Shown here: positions 43,692 through 53,537 of the stretch, one piece after another | How the letters are laid out: the number at the start of each line of letters is the position of its first letter | Position numbering within the stretch: position 1 is the stretch's first letter | Source of the DNA: Muribaculaceae bacterium | GTDB lineage: Bacteria; Bacteroidota; Bacteroidia; Bacteroidales; Muribaculaceae | DNA length: 64,000 bases | Reading direction: 5' to 3' | Assembly: GCA_023663365.1 (NCBI GenBank) | Contig: JAMPHP010000003.1 | Span: 1-64,000, forward strand | Notes under the pieces: model-generated | What the model was told of the DNA's origin: nothing | What the model saw: only the letters and a program-made list of their open reading frames with translations | Database searches by the model: none | Program-made: the position numbers and the translations under genes

Positions 43692-44593
43692 TGGGTCTAC
43701 AATGGCAAAAGAAAGAGGGCGCGGAAAACTCTGAGATTATCCCCGATCCCTTTGCGGCCGATGCCGCAAATGTCGATGTCGTGGCTTCGGAAAGCCTCGG
43801 CGAAGATGGCTCTGTCGTCGTGGAAGAGGAACCGGCCAAAGCCGTGCTCCGTACCGACAACCTCGTGAAGGTATATGGCAAGCGAACCGTCGTCAACCAC
43901 GTGTCGATTGATGTGACACAGGGCGAGATTGTAGGTCTGCTCGGCCCCAACGGTGCCGGTAAGACCACCACCTTCTATATGACGGTGGGCCTCATCGAAC
44001 CAAACGAAGGCAGCATATATCTCAACGACCTCAACATCACCAAGTACCCGGTCTACAAGCGTGCGCAGAACGGTATCGGCTACCTCGCGCAGGAGGCTTC
44101 CGTATTCCGGAAGCTGAGCGTGGAAGATAATATCCGCGCCGTGCTCCAGATGACTCCCATGAGCAAAGAGGAGCAGCGCGACAAGCTCGAGAGCCTCCTC
44201 ACTGAGTTCAGGCTCCACAAGGTGCGCAAGAACCTTGGCGACCAACTCTCCGGCGGTGAGCGCCGTCGCACCGAGATTGCCCGCTGTCTGGCTATCAATC
44301 CGCGCTTTATCATGCTCGACGAGCCTTTCGCAGGTGTCGACCCCATTGCCGTGGAAGACATCCAGTCGATCGTATATAAGTTGAAAGACAAAAATATAGG
44401 CATCCTCATCACCGACCACAACGCTCAGGAGACACTGCGCATTACCGACCGCGCCTACCTCCTCTTTGAGGGGCGCATCCTCTTCCAGGGTACTTCCGAA
44501 GAACTGGCGTCCAATCAAGTAGTGCGCGAGAAATATCTCGGCCGCGACTTTGTGTTCTACCGCAAGCGTCTGGGTGAGGAGAATAATCAGTAA
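43691..44593 (+). CDS. lptB: Lipopolysaccharide export ABC transporter ATPase
   Basis: Drives LPS extraction from the inner membrane with LptFG. 300 residues: an unusual acidic extension (1-52, many Glu, Asp and Ala) before the usual LptB start [13 protein letters not shown]; Walker [10 protein letters not shown] (85-93), [15 protein letters not shown] (Q-loop), signature LSGGERRR (186-193) and [10 protein letters not shown] (209-218). [12 protein letters not shown] is diagnostic of LptB. The extension may be disordered; an internal start before the ABC domain cannot be excluded, but no Met occurs there. glnS follows after 22 bases. Confidence 0.95.
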   Translation: MGLQWQKKEGAENSEIIPDPFAADAANVDVVASESLGEDGSVVVEEEPAKAVLRTDNLVKVYGKRTVVNHVSIDVTQGEIVGLLGPNGAGKTTTFYMTVGLIEPNEGSIYLNDLNITKYPVYKRAQNGIGYLAQEASVFRKLSVEDNIRAVLQMTPMSKEEQRDKLESLLTEFRLHKVRKNLGDQLSGGERRRTEIARCLAINPRFIMLDEPFAGVDPIAVEDIQSIVYKLKDKNIGILITDHNAQETLRITDRAYLLFEGRILFQGTSEELASNQVVREKYLGRDFVFYRKRLGEENNQ

Positions 44594-44615
44594 ATAATAA
44601 AAAATATCATATAAA

Positions 44616-46325
44616 ATGGCAGAAGAAAAAGAAGTAATCGAAGGAGCAGAGACACGTGGTCTCAACTTCGTGGAAGAAGAGGTGCTTGCCGACCTCAAAG
44701 CCGGCAAGAATGGCGGACGACTCAGCACACGTTTCCCGCCCGAGCCAAACGGATACCTCCACATCGGACATGCAAAGGCCATCTGCATGGACTTCGGCGT
44801 GGCCGAAAAGTTCGGCGGCACCTGCAACCTCCGCTTCGATGATACAAACCCCGTCAAGGAGGATGTGGAGTATGTTGACTCTATCCGCGAGGACATTCAT
44901 TGGCTCGGCTTTGACTGGGGCGACCGTGAGTACTACGCATCCGACTACTTCCCTCAGCTCTTCGACCTCGCCATCCGCCTCATCAAGGAAGGTAAGGCTT
45001 ACGTCGATGACCAGAGCAGCGAGGAAATCGCACGCCAGAAAGGCACTCCCACCACACCCGGTCAGGAAAGTCCGTTCCGCAACCGCTCGGTGGAGGAGAA
45101 CCTCGACCTCTTCATGCGCATGAACGAAGGCGAGTTCGACGAAGGCAGCCGTGTGCTCCGTGCCAAAATAGATATGGCGTCGCCAAACATGCACTTCCGC
45201 GACCCCATCATGTACCGCATCATCAAGACACCCCACCACCGCACCGGCACCAAGTGGAAAGTCTACCCCATGTACGACTTCGCACACGGCCAGAGCGACT
45301 ACTTCGAGGGTGTCACACACTCTATATGCACGCTCGAGTTCGTGCCTCACCGTCCGCTCTACGAGCACTTCGTCAAAGAGCTCGCCGATGAGAGCTACTG
45401 CCCCCGCCAGATTGAGTTCAACCGACTCAACCTCACCTACACCGTGATGAGCAAGCGCAAGCTGCTGACACTCGTCAAGGAAGGTCTCGTGGCGGGTTGG
45501 GACGACCCCCGTATGCCGACTGTGTCGGGTATGCGCCGCCGAGGCTACACACCGCAGTCGGTCCGCAACTTCATCGACACTATCGGCTACACCAAGTATG
45601 AGGCGCTCAACAGCGTGAGTCTCCTCGAGCACGCCGTGCGCGACGACCTCAACCGCATCGCCACTCGCGTGATGGCCGTGATAAACCCGCTTAAGGTGGT
45701 CCTCACAAACTATCCCGAAGGCAAAGTCGAGACCGTGACTATGGAGAACAATCCCGAAGACCCCGAGAGCGGAGTGCACGAGATGCCTTTCTCGCGCGAG
45801 CTCTATATCGAGCGCGACGACTTCATGGAAAATCCTCCCAAGAAATTCTTCCGTCTTGCTCCCGGCTCCGAGGTGCGCCTCAAAGGTGCCTACATCATCA
45901 AGTGCGATGAAGTGGTGAAAGACGATGCCGGAAATATCATCGAGCTCCGCTGCTCCTACGACCCCGACACTCTCAGCGGTATGCCCGGAGCATCGCGCAA
46001 GGTCAAAGGCACACTTCACTGGGTGTCGGCAGCTCATGCTGTGGATGCCGAGGTGCGTCTCTACGACCGCTTGTTCGATGTCGAAAATCCTGCGGCAGAG
46101 CCCGAGCGCGACTTCCGCGAGATGCTCAACCCCGACTCACTCAAGGTGGTTCAGGGTGCAAAAATCGAGCCGTTCGCTATCGCAAATGCCTCGCAGGGCG
46201 CTAAATTCCAGTTCCAGCGTGTCGGATATTTCACTCCCGACTACGATTACACAGCCGAGCACCCGGTATTCAACCGCACAATAGCCCTTAAAGACACCTG
46301 GGAAAAGGTGCAGAAGAAAGCCTGA
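44616..46325 (+). CDS. glnS: Glutaminyl-tRNA synthetase
   Basis: Charges tRNA-Gln. 569 residues; class I motifs HIGH (49-52, in PPEPNGYLHIGHAK) and VMSKRK (277-282, KMSKS loop), with TGTKWKVYPMYDFAHG and VTHSICTLEFVPHR between them. Those residues favour GlnRS over GluRS. The C-terminal beta domains are complete. The following gene's start overlaps the stop (TGATG). Confidence 0.97.
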   Translation: MAEEKEVIEGAETRGLNFVEEEVLADLKAGKNGGRLSTRFPPEPNGYLHIGHAKAICMDFGVAEKFGGTCNLRFDDTNPVKEDVEYVDSIREDIHWLGFDWGDREYYASDYFPQLFDLAIRLIKEGKAYVDDQSSEEIARQKGTPTTPGQESPFRNRSVEENLDLFMRMNEGEFDEGSRVLRAKIDMASPNMHFRDPIMYRIIKTPHHRTGTKWKVYPMYDFAHGQSDYFEGVTHSICTLEFVPHRPLYEHFVKELADESYCPRQIEFNRLNLTYTVMSKRKLLTLVKEGLVAGWDDPRMPTVSGMRRRGYTPQSVRNFIDTIGYTKYEALNSVSLLEHAVRDDLNRIATRVMAVINPLKVVLTNYPEGKVETVTMENNPEDPESGVHEMPFSRELYIERDDFMENPPKKFFRLAPGSEVRLKGAYIIKCDEVVKDDAGNIIELRCSYDPDTLSGMPGASRKVKGTLHWVSAAHAVDAEVRLYDRLFDVENPAAEPERDFREMLNPDSLKVVQGAKIEPFAIANASQGAKFQFQRVGYFTPDYDYTAEHPVFNRTIALKDTWEKVQKKA

Positions 46326-47821
46326 TGAGCAACGATAAGAACCCGCGCGAAGAACTATACCAACGTTTCCGCAAAGCACTCTCCATGCCCGTCGCCGACC
46401 GCTATTTCGACGAAGACGAGCTCGTGGAGATTTACGACTATGCCGGTGATCTGTCCGACGACTATGTGCAGATGGAGGTGTTGTTCTGCGGCGCCAGGCT
46501 CTATCCCGAGAGTACGGCGCTGTCGGAGCGCCGTGCCCTCCTGTATCTCGACACCTCTATCGACGACAGCGACAAGCCCTCGCCGGCAGCCGGTGAATAT
46601 CTCGACGACAATGCCGACACCGTATCGCCGATTTTCGACATCGCGCGCCTCGAGATTCATCGGCCAGACGATCCCGAAGCCGCACTCGAGTTCCTGCTTA
46701 ACCAGTACGAGTCGTTCGGCGACGAGGAGATTATCCGCTTTCTCGACCTCGCCTTCGACCTTGACTGCTACAAGTGGGTGGTAGCCAATCTCGACCGCCT
46801 CCGAAGCAAAGTCCGCTACCAGCCGGTGCTGGTCTACGAGCTCATGCAGGAAGCCGACGAGATGCTCGACAATGAGCTCATGGCACAGCTTGCCGAGGAG
46901 CTCATCGAGAGCGAGCCCTTTGCCGTGAACTATTGGGTGACTTTGTTCCGTGCCCAGGCCCGCGGCGAGAGAGAAGAGGAGGCCAAATCGACCTTCGACT
47001 ATGCCCGTGCTCTCGGTGCCGACGACACTGATGCGCTGCTCGTTCTGGTCGAGGCCGTCTGCAACTTCGCTCCTTATCTCTACAACGAGGCTTATGAAAT
47101 CCTCGAGGGACTCAAGGAAGAGAAGCCCGACGAGTTTCTGTATGTCGACTGGCAGTGTGTGCTGCTTGTCCGTGCCGGCTCTACCGACCGTGCCGTCAAG
47201 CTCCTTAAGGCTTATCTCGCCGCCCATCCCGAAAATCAGCAGGCCATGAGGCAGCTCCTGGTGTGCAACATACCCGAGGCTTTGGAGTATGTAAAGCGCT
47301 TCTATGAAGCTACGGGTGGCAAAGGATTCGACTCAGAGGTTTTGGCCGAGCTGCTCAACACACTGTCGATGAATGCCATGGCCTACAGCATAATAGCGCT
47401 GATGCAGTATGTGTCGGCCAAAGATGAGGAAATAGATCCGCGCGACCTGTGCGCTTGGGTTGAATCGCTTTTTGAGCTCGAGAAATATACCGAGGTAGTG
47501 GCTCTTGTAGAGGCATACCGCAGTCGCGAGGGTGGCGAGCAGTTGTTCCACATGCTGCTTCACATTCCGCTCAAGGGTGAGGCTCTGTCGTTTGCCTATA
47601 TGGTATCGCTTATCAAGGTCGGCCGTTTCGCCGATGCCGAGATGCACTTCAGCATGATACGTCCTTATCTTGAAGAGCTCATTGCCGAAAGCCTCATGCC
47701 CGTGCGCATGGCTGTGCGCACCCTATTCACCCTCGCCGACAAGATGAGGCAACATCCGGCTTCCGACACTCTCTACTGGGATTACTTCGACATGCTCAAC
47801 TACGGAAAACAAGACAAATGA
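46325..47821 (+). CDS. Helical-repeat (TPR-like) protein of unknown function
   Basis: 498 residues, acidic, no signal peptide. Helical pairs recur with TPR-like spacing (AALEFLLNQYESFGDEEIIRFLDLAFDLD, AQARGEREEEAKSTFDYARALGADD, AVKLLKAYLAAHPENQQAMRQLL). It follows glnS and overlaps cdsA by four bases in many Bacteroidales, suggesting a conserved but unassigned role; scaffold or chaperone are only guesses. Coding is supported by tight fit and codon usage. Confidence 0.8.
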   Translation: MSNDKNPREELYQRFRKALSMPVADRYFDEDELVEIYDYAGDLSDDYVQMEVLFCGARLYPESTALSERRALLYLDTSIDDSDKPSPAAGEYLDDNADTVSPIFDIARLEIHRPDDPEAALEFLLNQYESFGDEEIIRFLDLAFDLDCYKWVVANLDRLRSKVRYQPVLVYELMQEADEMLDNELMAQLAEELIESEPFAVNYWVTLFRAQARGEREEEAKSTFDYARALGADDTDALLVLVEAVCNFAPYLYNEAYEILEGLKEEKPDEFLYVDWQCVLLVRAGSTDRAVKLLKAYLAAHPENQQAMRQLLVCNIPEALEYVKRFYEATGGKGFDSEVLAELLNTLSMNAMAYSIIALMQYVSAKDEEIDPRDLCAWVESLFELEKYTEVVALVEAYRSREGGEQLFHMLLHIPLKGEALSFAYMVSLIKVGRFADAEMHFSMIRPYLEELIAESLMPVRMAVRTLFTLADKMRQHPASDTLYWDYFDMLNYGKQDK

Positions 47822-48651
47822 ATAAAGTGATAGTGCGCACCATCAGCGGTGTGATTTACATTGCCCTGATAGTGGGCGCGATTTTCGGCGGTGGAGTATG
47901 CTTCGCCGCTCTGATGAGTGTTTTTGCCGTGCTGGGCACTCTCGAGTTCGGGAAAGTACTCGGCGGGGGTGCGCAAATGGATGTCTTTGCGCGTGCCGCA
48001 ACGGTAGTCGACTTACTCGCAGCCGCCGCGATTGTATGGGCCGGTGTACTCACCGAAATCCCTACGGCATTGATATACACCCTCATTGGCGTGGTGCTTC
48101 TCTATCTGCCCGTGCGATTTACTCTCGCTCTCTACGATAAGAGCTCCGATGCTTTCGCCCGCGTGTCGCACTCGGTGCTGAGCCTCGTGTATATAGCGCT
48201 GCCTCTGCTCATGCTCACATTGGTGTTCACCGACAAAAGTGCCAACCTTTGGCTTGTACTCGCAGCCTTTATCATGATATGGCTCAACGATACGGGTGCA
48301 TTCTGCGTAGGCTCACTCATAGGCCGCCGCCGTCTTTTCGAACGACTGTCGCCCAAGAAGTCGTGGGAAGGATTTTTCGGCGGCCTGGTATGCTGTCTGC
48401 TCGCAGGTGTGCTTTTCTACTTCGAGCTGCCTCAGCTCGGATATTCGCTGCCTGTATGGTTGGCTCTCGGAGCCATCGTGTGCCTGCTCTCAACTTGGGG
48501 CGACCTTTTTGAATCGCTCTTCAAACGCAGCTCTCACGTCAAGGATTCCGGGCACCTCATCCCCGGGCACGGCGGCATCCTCGACCGTATCGACTCGCTC
48601 CTCTTCGTGAGCATGGGTCTCTTTGTATTCAATCTCTTTACTGCTTATTAG
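47818..48651 (+). CDS. cdsA: Phosphatidate cytidylyltransferase
   Basis: Makes CDP-diacylglycerol from phosphatidate and CTP, the branch point for phospholipids. 277 residues with about eight membrane segments and the C-terminal CdsA signature (STWGDLFESLFKRSSHVKDSG followed by IPGHGGILDRIDSLL). The start overlaps the preceding stop by ATGA. A phospholipid link exists to cls elsewhere in the window. Confidence 0.95.
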   Translation: MNKVIVRTISGVIYIALIVGAIFGGGVCFAALMSVFAVLGTLEFGKVLGGGAQMDVFARAATVVDLLAAAAIVWAGVLTEIPTALIYTLIGVVLLYLPVRFTLALYDKSSDAFARVSHSVLSLVYIALPLLMLTLVFTDKSANLWLVLAAFIMIWLNDTGAFCVGSLIGRRRLFERLSPKKSWEGFFGGLVCCLLAGVLFYFELPQLGYSLPVWLALGAIVCLLSTWGDLFESLFKRSSHVKDSGHLIPGHGGILDRIDSLLFVSMGLFVFNLFTAY

Positions 48652-48652
48652 T

Positions 48653-49744
48653 ATGGCTGTTAAAGTTGGCGACACGGTTCGCTTTCTCAATGATATTGGT
48701 GGTGGTCGTGTGGTGCGCATAGCCGATGGCATGGCTTATGTTGCCGATGACGACGGCTTCGAGACCCCCGTCCTGCTCCGCGAATGTGTGGCGGTCGGCG
48801 CGGCTATGAACGATGCACCCGCCCCTGTGCAGGCAGCTAAGGCCGTCGCAGTCAATGCTGCGCCTGCGCCCACGCAGCTGCCGGTGGTGGAGACAGCAAC
48901 CGGCAACTCTCTGAATTTAGTTCTCGGCTTCGAAGCCTGCGACATCAAAGCCTTGTCGCGCTCCAACTTCGAGACTTTCTTTGTCAACGACTCGAACTAC
49001 TACGTGTATATAAGCGTGAGCAGCCGCTCCAATCTCGACAGTGACTGGACTCTGCGCTTCGATGGCCTTATCGAGCCCAACATACAGGAATTTCTCTTCG
49101 AGCTGCCATCCGAGGAGCTTGCGCACTTCGACCGCCTTTCTGTGCAGTATATGGCCTTCAAGCGTGGCAAGGAATTTGAGATGAAGGCGCCGGGGCATGT
49201 CGACCTTAAAGTCGATGCCACGAAATTTGCCCGTCTGCATTGTTTCCGTCCCAACCCTTACTTCGACAATCCTGTGATTGCTTTCGACGTCGCTGTCGCC
49301 GATCACGCTCCTGCTCCGATGGCCATGCCCGATGCCGAGGCACTTGCCGCAGGCATGAAGCAGAAAAAGCGCGATGTGGCACGTGAGAAGACGGCTCACC
49401 ATCATATTCCTGCTGCGCAAGATGCCGATGTCACTGTGGTCGATCTCCATGCTTCCGAACTCCTCGACACCACCGCCGGTCTTTCTCCTGCCAACATCCT
49501 CAATCTGCAGATTGATAAATTCAGCAGTGTGATGGATGCCATGCGCAACCGAATAGGCCACCGCATAGTCTTTATCCACGGCAAAGGTGAGGGCGTGCTC
49601 CGCCAGGCTCTGATGAAAGAGCTCAACCATCGCTACAAGGGCCACGATGTGCAGGATGCCTCTTTCCGTGAATATGGATATGGTGCCACACAGGTCACCA
49701 TCCGCTGTATTTCTACCGACCGTCAGCACGGTAAGCGCCGATGA
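48653..49744 (+). CDS. DUF2027 and Smr-domain protein
   Basis: 363 residues. N-terminal part (1-60, VGDTVRFLNDIGGGRVVRIADGMAYVADDDGFE) resembles a small SH3-like module; the middle is beta-rich DUF2027; the last ~80 residues are an Smr domain with VVDLHASELLD and FIHGKGEGVLRQALMKEL (DLH and HGxG motifs). Smr domains nick or bind branched DNA or cleave RNA; the combined protein is typical of Bacteroidota with no known role. It follows cdsA by one base and overlaps the EFR1 gene by ATGA. Confidence 0.87.
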   Translation: MAVKVGDTVRFLNDIGGGRVVRIADGMAYVADDDGFETPVLLRECVAVGAAMNDAPAPVQAAKAVAVNAAPAPTQLPVVETATGNSLNLVLGFEACDIKALSRSNFETFFVNDSNYYVYISVSSRSNLDSDWTLRFDGLIEPNIQEFLFELPSEELAHFDRLSVQYMAFKRGKEFEMKAPGHVDLKVDATKFARLHCFRPNPYFDNPVIAFDVAVADHAPAPMAMPDAEALAAGMKQKKRDVAREKTAHHHIPAAQDADVTVVDLHASELLDTTAGLSPANILNLQIDKFSSVMDAMRNRIGHRIVFIHGKGEGVLRQALMKELNHRYKGHDVQDASFREYGYGATQVTIRCISTDRQHGKRR

Positions 49745-50511
49745 TTTTATACTTCAGCGGTACGGGGAACACACGGCATGTGGCACAGCTGCTTTCGACG
49801 CGTCTTGTCGACAGCAACTTATGCCGGATTTCCGCCGATATGCTCCGCGACCCCGCGGCGGCATTGATCGACGCTCCGGCCGGCGACAAACGAGTCATTT
49901 GGGCCTTTCCCACCTACTCATGGGGAGTACCGCCCGTAGTGCTTGAGCTTATCCGGCTTTGTCGCTTCGGCTCAGCGGCCAAGGCTGCCACACACTTCAT
50001 GCTCACTACTTGCGGCGACGATATGGGCCGGGCCGACCGGCAATGGCGTAAAGCCATCGCTGCTCGCGGTCTGACCGCCGGCGGAGCCTACGCGGTGCAG
50101 ATGCCGAATACATACGTGTGCATGAAAGGTTTCGACGTGGATAGCCCCGACCTTGCCGCAGCGAAAATCAGCCGAGCCGCGGAGGCTGTCGACACAATTG
50201 CCCGCTCTATTGAGAGCGGTGGCCCCGACATCCTCATTCCGGGCAAATTTGCCGGCATCAAGACTGCTGTCGTATATCCGTGGTTCTGCCGCTTTGAAAT
50301 GTCGCCCAAGCCTTTCTCGGTTCACGAAGGCTGCATCAGTTGCGGCCGATGTGCTGCGGGATGCCCTATGCAGAATATCACCATGCTGTCTGGCCGACCG
50401 GCATGGGGCGATAAGTGCGCTCTATGCTTGCGCTGCTACCATGTGTGCCCACGCCATGCCGTAGCCTACGGAAAGACCACCGAGGGCAAAGGGCAGCAGT
50501 TGTTGAGCTGA
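49741..50511 (+). CDS. EFR1-family flavodoxin-ferredoxin protein
   Basis: 256 residues: a flavodoxin-like FMN domain starting FSGTGNTRHVAQ (FMN phosphate loop) with FPTYSWGVPP, then two [4Fe-4S] motifs near the C-terminus, CISCGRCAAGCP and CALCLRCYHVCP. EFR1 proteins are presumed electron carriers of unknown partner. Last gene of the udk run. Its stop and the stop of the convergent znuC-like gene touch with no base between. Confidence 0.88.
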   Translation: MILYFSGTGNTRHVAQLLSTRLVDSNLCRISADMLRDPAAALIDAPAGDKRVIWAFPTYSWGVPPVVLELIRLCRFGSAAKAATHFMLTTCGDDMGRADRQWRKAIAARGLTAGGAYAVQMPNTYVCMKGFDVDSPDLAAAKISRAAEAVDTIARSIESGGPDILIPGKFAGIKTAVVYPWFCRFEMSPKPFSVHEGCISCGRCAAGCPMQNITMLSGRPAWGDKCALCLRCYHVCPRHAVAYGKTTEGKGQQLLS

Positions 50512-51261
50512 TTATTCACATTCACTTGTATTGATATAGTGATGCGCCGCCGTGCACTCGTGAAGTGTGCGGTCCACTATTATATGCCGGTTTGCCATTG
50601 CAGCTATTGCACTCATCTCGTGGCTCACAAGGAGTATGGTGCACCGCTGCGAAATCTCACGCAGGATGCTGTAGAGCTTCTGCTCGAAGTGCTTGTCGAT
50701 ATAGCTCAACGGTTCGTCGAGCACCAGCACGGGGCTCTCGCTCACGATAGCCCTGCCGAAGAGCGCCCTCTGCAGCTGGCCTCCCGAAAGGCGCCCAATC
50801 GGGCGGTCGGCGAGCGTATCCATCTCCACAGTGCGTAGTGCCGCATCGACACGCTCTGCTACAACTCGCTTGTCGAGTGGCTGTGAGAGCAATCCCGATT
50901 CAACCACTTCGCGAACGGTGATGGGGAAGTGCGAATCCACCGAGTTTTTCTGAGGGAGATAGCCGAAGCGCGGCGGTTGCGTGGTGGTGCGCCCATCGTC
51001 GTCGTAGTACAGGATACGCCCGGCAGTGGGCTTCAACAAGCGCAGTATCATGCGCAGCAGCGTGGTCTTTCCGCCGCCATTGGGGCCGGTGATGGCGATG
51101 AAGTCTCCGTGGTCTACGGTCAGTTCGATGTCGGAGAGTATCACGCGGTCCTCGCGCCTGAATTGCACATCGCAAAGCGACAGCAGCGGCTTGCGCGCAT
51201 GTGTATGCGTACATGCCGAGCAGAGGCAGGGCGTACTATGGCCGTGAGAGTTCATCTGCAA
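50512..51261 (-). CDS. Zinc/manganese ABC transporter ATPase, ZnuC-like
   Basis: 249 residues. The first ~22 are rich in His and Cys (HGHS, PCLCSACTHTHA), a probable metal-binding stretch not usual in ZnuC. Then a standard ABC domain: GPNGGGKTT (59-67), YLPQKNSVDSHFPITVREVV (Q-loop typical of the metal-transport group), LSGGQLQRALFGRAI and VLDEPLSYID. It overlaps the substrate-binding protein gene by 26 bases; an alternative ATG is at 51255. No permease gene is present on either side. Confidence 0.87.
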   Translation of the reverse strand: MQMNSHGHSTPCLCSACTHTHARKPLLSLCDVQFRREDRVILSDIELTVDHGDFIAITGPNGGGKTTLLRMILRLLKPTAGRILYYDDDGRTTTQPPRFGYLPQKNSVDSHFPITVREVVESGLLSQPLDKRVVAERVDAALRTVEMDTLADRPIGRLSGGQLQRALFGRAIVSESPVLVLDEPLSYIDKHFEQKLYSILREISQRCTILLVSHEMSAIAAMANRHIIVDRTLHECTAAHHYINTSECE

Positions 51262-52078
51262 TTTTGTTTAGTTCATCCTCCCATCGGTAGGCGAGCGGAT
51301 CAACGACGACAAGGCGCGAGCCTATACCCTCGTTTATGGCTTCGGCCTGGCGGGTGTCGTACTCACGCTGGATGAAAAACACGCGCACGCTGTCGGCTTT
51401 TGCTTCGTCGATGGCTTGGCGTATGCGCAGCGGCGACATCTCTTTGCCCTCCTGGCCGAGTGTAATCTGCCTTAAACCGTAGTCGCGGGCGAAGTACGAC
51501 AGTGAAGGGTGCCACACGGCGAAAGTGCGCTGCCCGGTCGCTCTAAGTCGATCGCTGATAGCGCAGTCTATGCTGTCGAGGTGTGCTTCAAGGGTAGCGA
51601 GCCGCTTAGTGACTGCCGCTTCAGTCTCCGGCTTCATCGCGATGAGCGCGGCAGCCATATTGCGCGCGGTGAGCCGGAGCCCGCCGACAGATGTCCAGTA
51701 GTGCGGGTCGGGGATTTCATCGGAGTGGCTGTGCCCCGCATGAGAGTGTGTGCCGTAGATAGGCGACAGGCCTTCCGACATGTCGAAAAAACGGCTGTCG
51801 GTGCTTTCCTTTAATTTCTGCTCAAATGGGAGCACCCCAGTGCCGAAGTATGCCTCGACGCGGTCGGCTTCGGCGCGGCGGCTCATTGAGGGCTCGAACG
51901 TCTCGGGGTCGGCACCTCGCTCGAGCATGGTGACAACGGTGGTGCCGCTGTCGACCAGTGCTTCGAGTATATGGCGCTGAGGCTCGATGCTCACCATATA
52001 GGCAGGCGTCGCACTCTCATCTTTGGTGCATGCGCTCAAGGCGAGCGCCGAAAGCATTGCCGCAGCGAGTCTACGCAT
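51236..52078 (-). CDS. Metal ABC transporter substrate-binding lipoprotein, ZnuA-like
   Basis: 280 residues; signal peptide with lipobox LSAC (Cys17). The fold is that of cluster A-I metal binders. Zn-ligand candidates are the His-rich loop near residue 115-125 (GTHSHAGHSHSDE), HYWTSVGG, and WHPSLSYFARDYGL. The start at 52078 was chosen for its good lipoprotein signal and 8-base overlap with the NfnB-like stop; an open frame to 52123 would spoil the signal peptide. Confidence 0.88.
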   Translation of the reverse strand: MRRLAAAMLSALALSACTKDESATPAYMVSIEPQRHILEALVDSGTTVVTMLERGADPETFEPSMSRRAEADRVEAYFGTGVLPFEQKLKESTDSRFFDMSEGLSPIYGTHSHAGHSHSDEIPDPHYWTSVGGLRLTARNMAAALIAMKPETEAAVTKRLATLEAHLDSIDCAISDRLRATGQRTFAVWHPSLSYFARDYGLRQITLGQEGKEMSPLRIRQAIDEAKADSVRVFFIQREYDTRQAEAINEGIGSRLVVVDPLAYRWEDELNKIADELSRP

Positions 52079-53537
52079 CGGCAAGGAGCTTTTCGGCCAT
52101 CGACGCGGCTGCTTTTCGGCCATCGCCCATGGCGAGAATCACGGTGGCACCACCACGCACGATGTCGCCACCGGCAAAGATGGTGGGGATGGAGGTACAC
52201 AGCCCTTCATCCACGGCAAGTGTGCCGCGGTCGGTCACATTAAGGCCGTCGATACTTGCAGGCACAAGCGGGTTGGGCGATACACCCACGCTCACTATCA
52301 CCTGATCGACTTCGATAGTGTCGATGGCTCCCTCAACGGCCACCGGCCGACGGCGTCCCGACGCGTCGGGCTCGCCAAGAGCCATCCGCTGCACTCGCAT
52401 GGCACACACGCGTCCGCGCTCGTCGCCGATATATTCTATAGGATTGCACAGTGTGAGGAACTCCACGCCTTCTTCCTTGGCATGGTGCACTTCCTCGATG
52501 CGGGCGGGCATTTCGCTCTCGCTGCGGCGATACACTATCATTGCGTGCTCGGCACCCATGCGGCGTGCGGTGCGCACCGAGTCCATGGCGGTGTTGCCGC
52601 CACCTACCACAGCCACTCTCAGGCCTTTGAGCACGGGAGTGTCGGAGCCTGCGCGTCCGGCTCCCATCAGATTGATGCGGGTGAGGTATTCGTTGCTCGA
52701 CATCACACCGGAGAGGTCTTCGCCGGGTATGCCCATGAAGCGTGGCAGGCCTGCTCCCGATCCCACGAAGATTCCTTTGAAGCCCATGTTGAGCATGTCG
52801 TCGTAGCTGAGTGTCTTGCCAATCACTGTATCGGTGTGGAAGCGCACGCCCATGGATCGCAGGCTGTCGAGCTCGGCCTCTACCACACTGTTGGGCAGGC
52901 GGAACTCAGGGATGCCGTAGATGAGTACGCCGCCCACTTCGTGAAGAGCCTCGAACACATCCACCTCGAAGCCGCGGCGAGCCATGTCGCCGGCGAACGA
53001 CAAGCCGGATGGGCCCGAACCGACGACGGCCACTTTGATGCCGTTGGAGGTGCGGTCGGCGGCAGTCTCGGTGAGGCCTTCGCTGCGTGCCGTATCGGCG
53101 GCATAGCGCTCGAGATAGCCGATGGCTACCGGCTCTTTCTTCATCTTATGGTAGATACAGCGGCTCTCGCACTGCTTTTCCTGCGGGCAGACACGACCGC
53201 AGACGGCGGGAAGAGCGCTGGTGGTGCGGAGCACACGCGAGGCCTCGGCGATGTCGCCGCGCTGGATGTTCTTTATGAAATCGGGGATTGCGATGCTCAC
53301 CGGGCAGCCCTCCATGCAGGTGGGGGTAGGGCAGTCGAGGCAGCGTGTAGCCTCGAGGGTAGCCTGCTCGGCCGAGAGGCCGCTGTTCACTTCTTCATTG
53401 TTGGTGATGCGGTAGTCGGCAGGGAGCTGAGGCATCACTACACGGGGGATGGCGGTGCGCTCTTTGGCGGGCATGGCATCGCGCAGAGCCACGCGCCATG
53501 CGGCGTCGCGGCCTTTATCTGTTTTCACTTCACTCAT
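52071..53537 (-). CDS. NADPH-dependent glutamate-synthase small-subunit-like oxidoreductase (NfnB/GltA family)
   Basis: 488 residues: N-terminal ferredoxin-like region with CLDCPTPTCMEGCPVSIAIPDFI and CGRVCPQEKQCESRC (cysteines for two [4Fe-4S] clusters), FAD-binding VVGSGPSGLSFAGDMARRG and NADPH-binding VVGGGNTAMDSVRTARRMG. Together with the gene before it (FAD/NAD reductase) this gives the NfnAB pair, which couples NADH and ferredoxin to NADPH by electron bifurcation. Glutamate synthase function would need a large subunit, which is not here. ATG 53537 overlaps the partner stop. Confidence 0.88.
   Translation of the reverse strand: MSEVKTDKGRDAAWRVALRDAMPAKERTAIPRVVMPQLPADYRITNNEEVNSGLSAEQATLEATRCLDCPTPTCMEGCPVSIAIPDFIKNIQRGDIAEASRVLRTTSALPAVCGRVCPQEKQCESRCIYHKMKKEPVAIGYLERYAADTARSEGLTETAADRTSNGIKVAVVGSGPSGLSFAGDMARRGFEVDVFEALHEVGGVLIYGIPEFRLPNSVVEAELDSLRSMGVRFHTDTVIGKTLSYDDMLNMGFKGIFVGSGAGLPRFMGIPGEDLSGVMSSNEYLTRINLMGAGRAGSDTPVLKGLRVAVVGGGNTAMDSVRTARRMGAEHAMIVYRRSESEMPARIEEVHHAKEEGVEFLTLCNPIEYIGDERGRVCAMRVQRMALGEPDASGRRRPVAVEGAIDTIEVDQVIVSVGVSPNPLVPASIDGLNVTDRGTLAVDEGLCTSIPTIFAGGDIVRGGATVILAMGDGRKAAASMAEKLLADA

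Noticed and set aside
52071-53537. Glutamate synthase small subunit (gltD)
   Set aside because: No large subunit is adjacent, and the coupled NfnA-like flavoprotein points to the bifurcating transhydrogenase pair instead.
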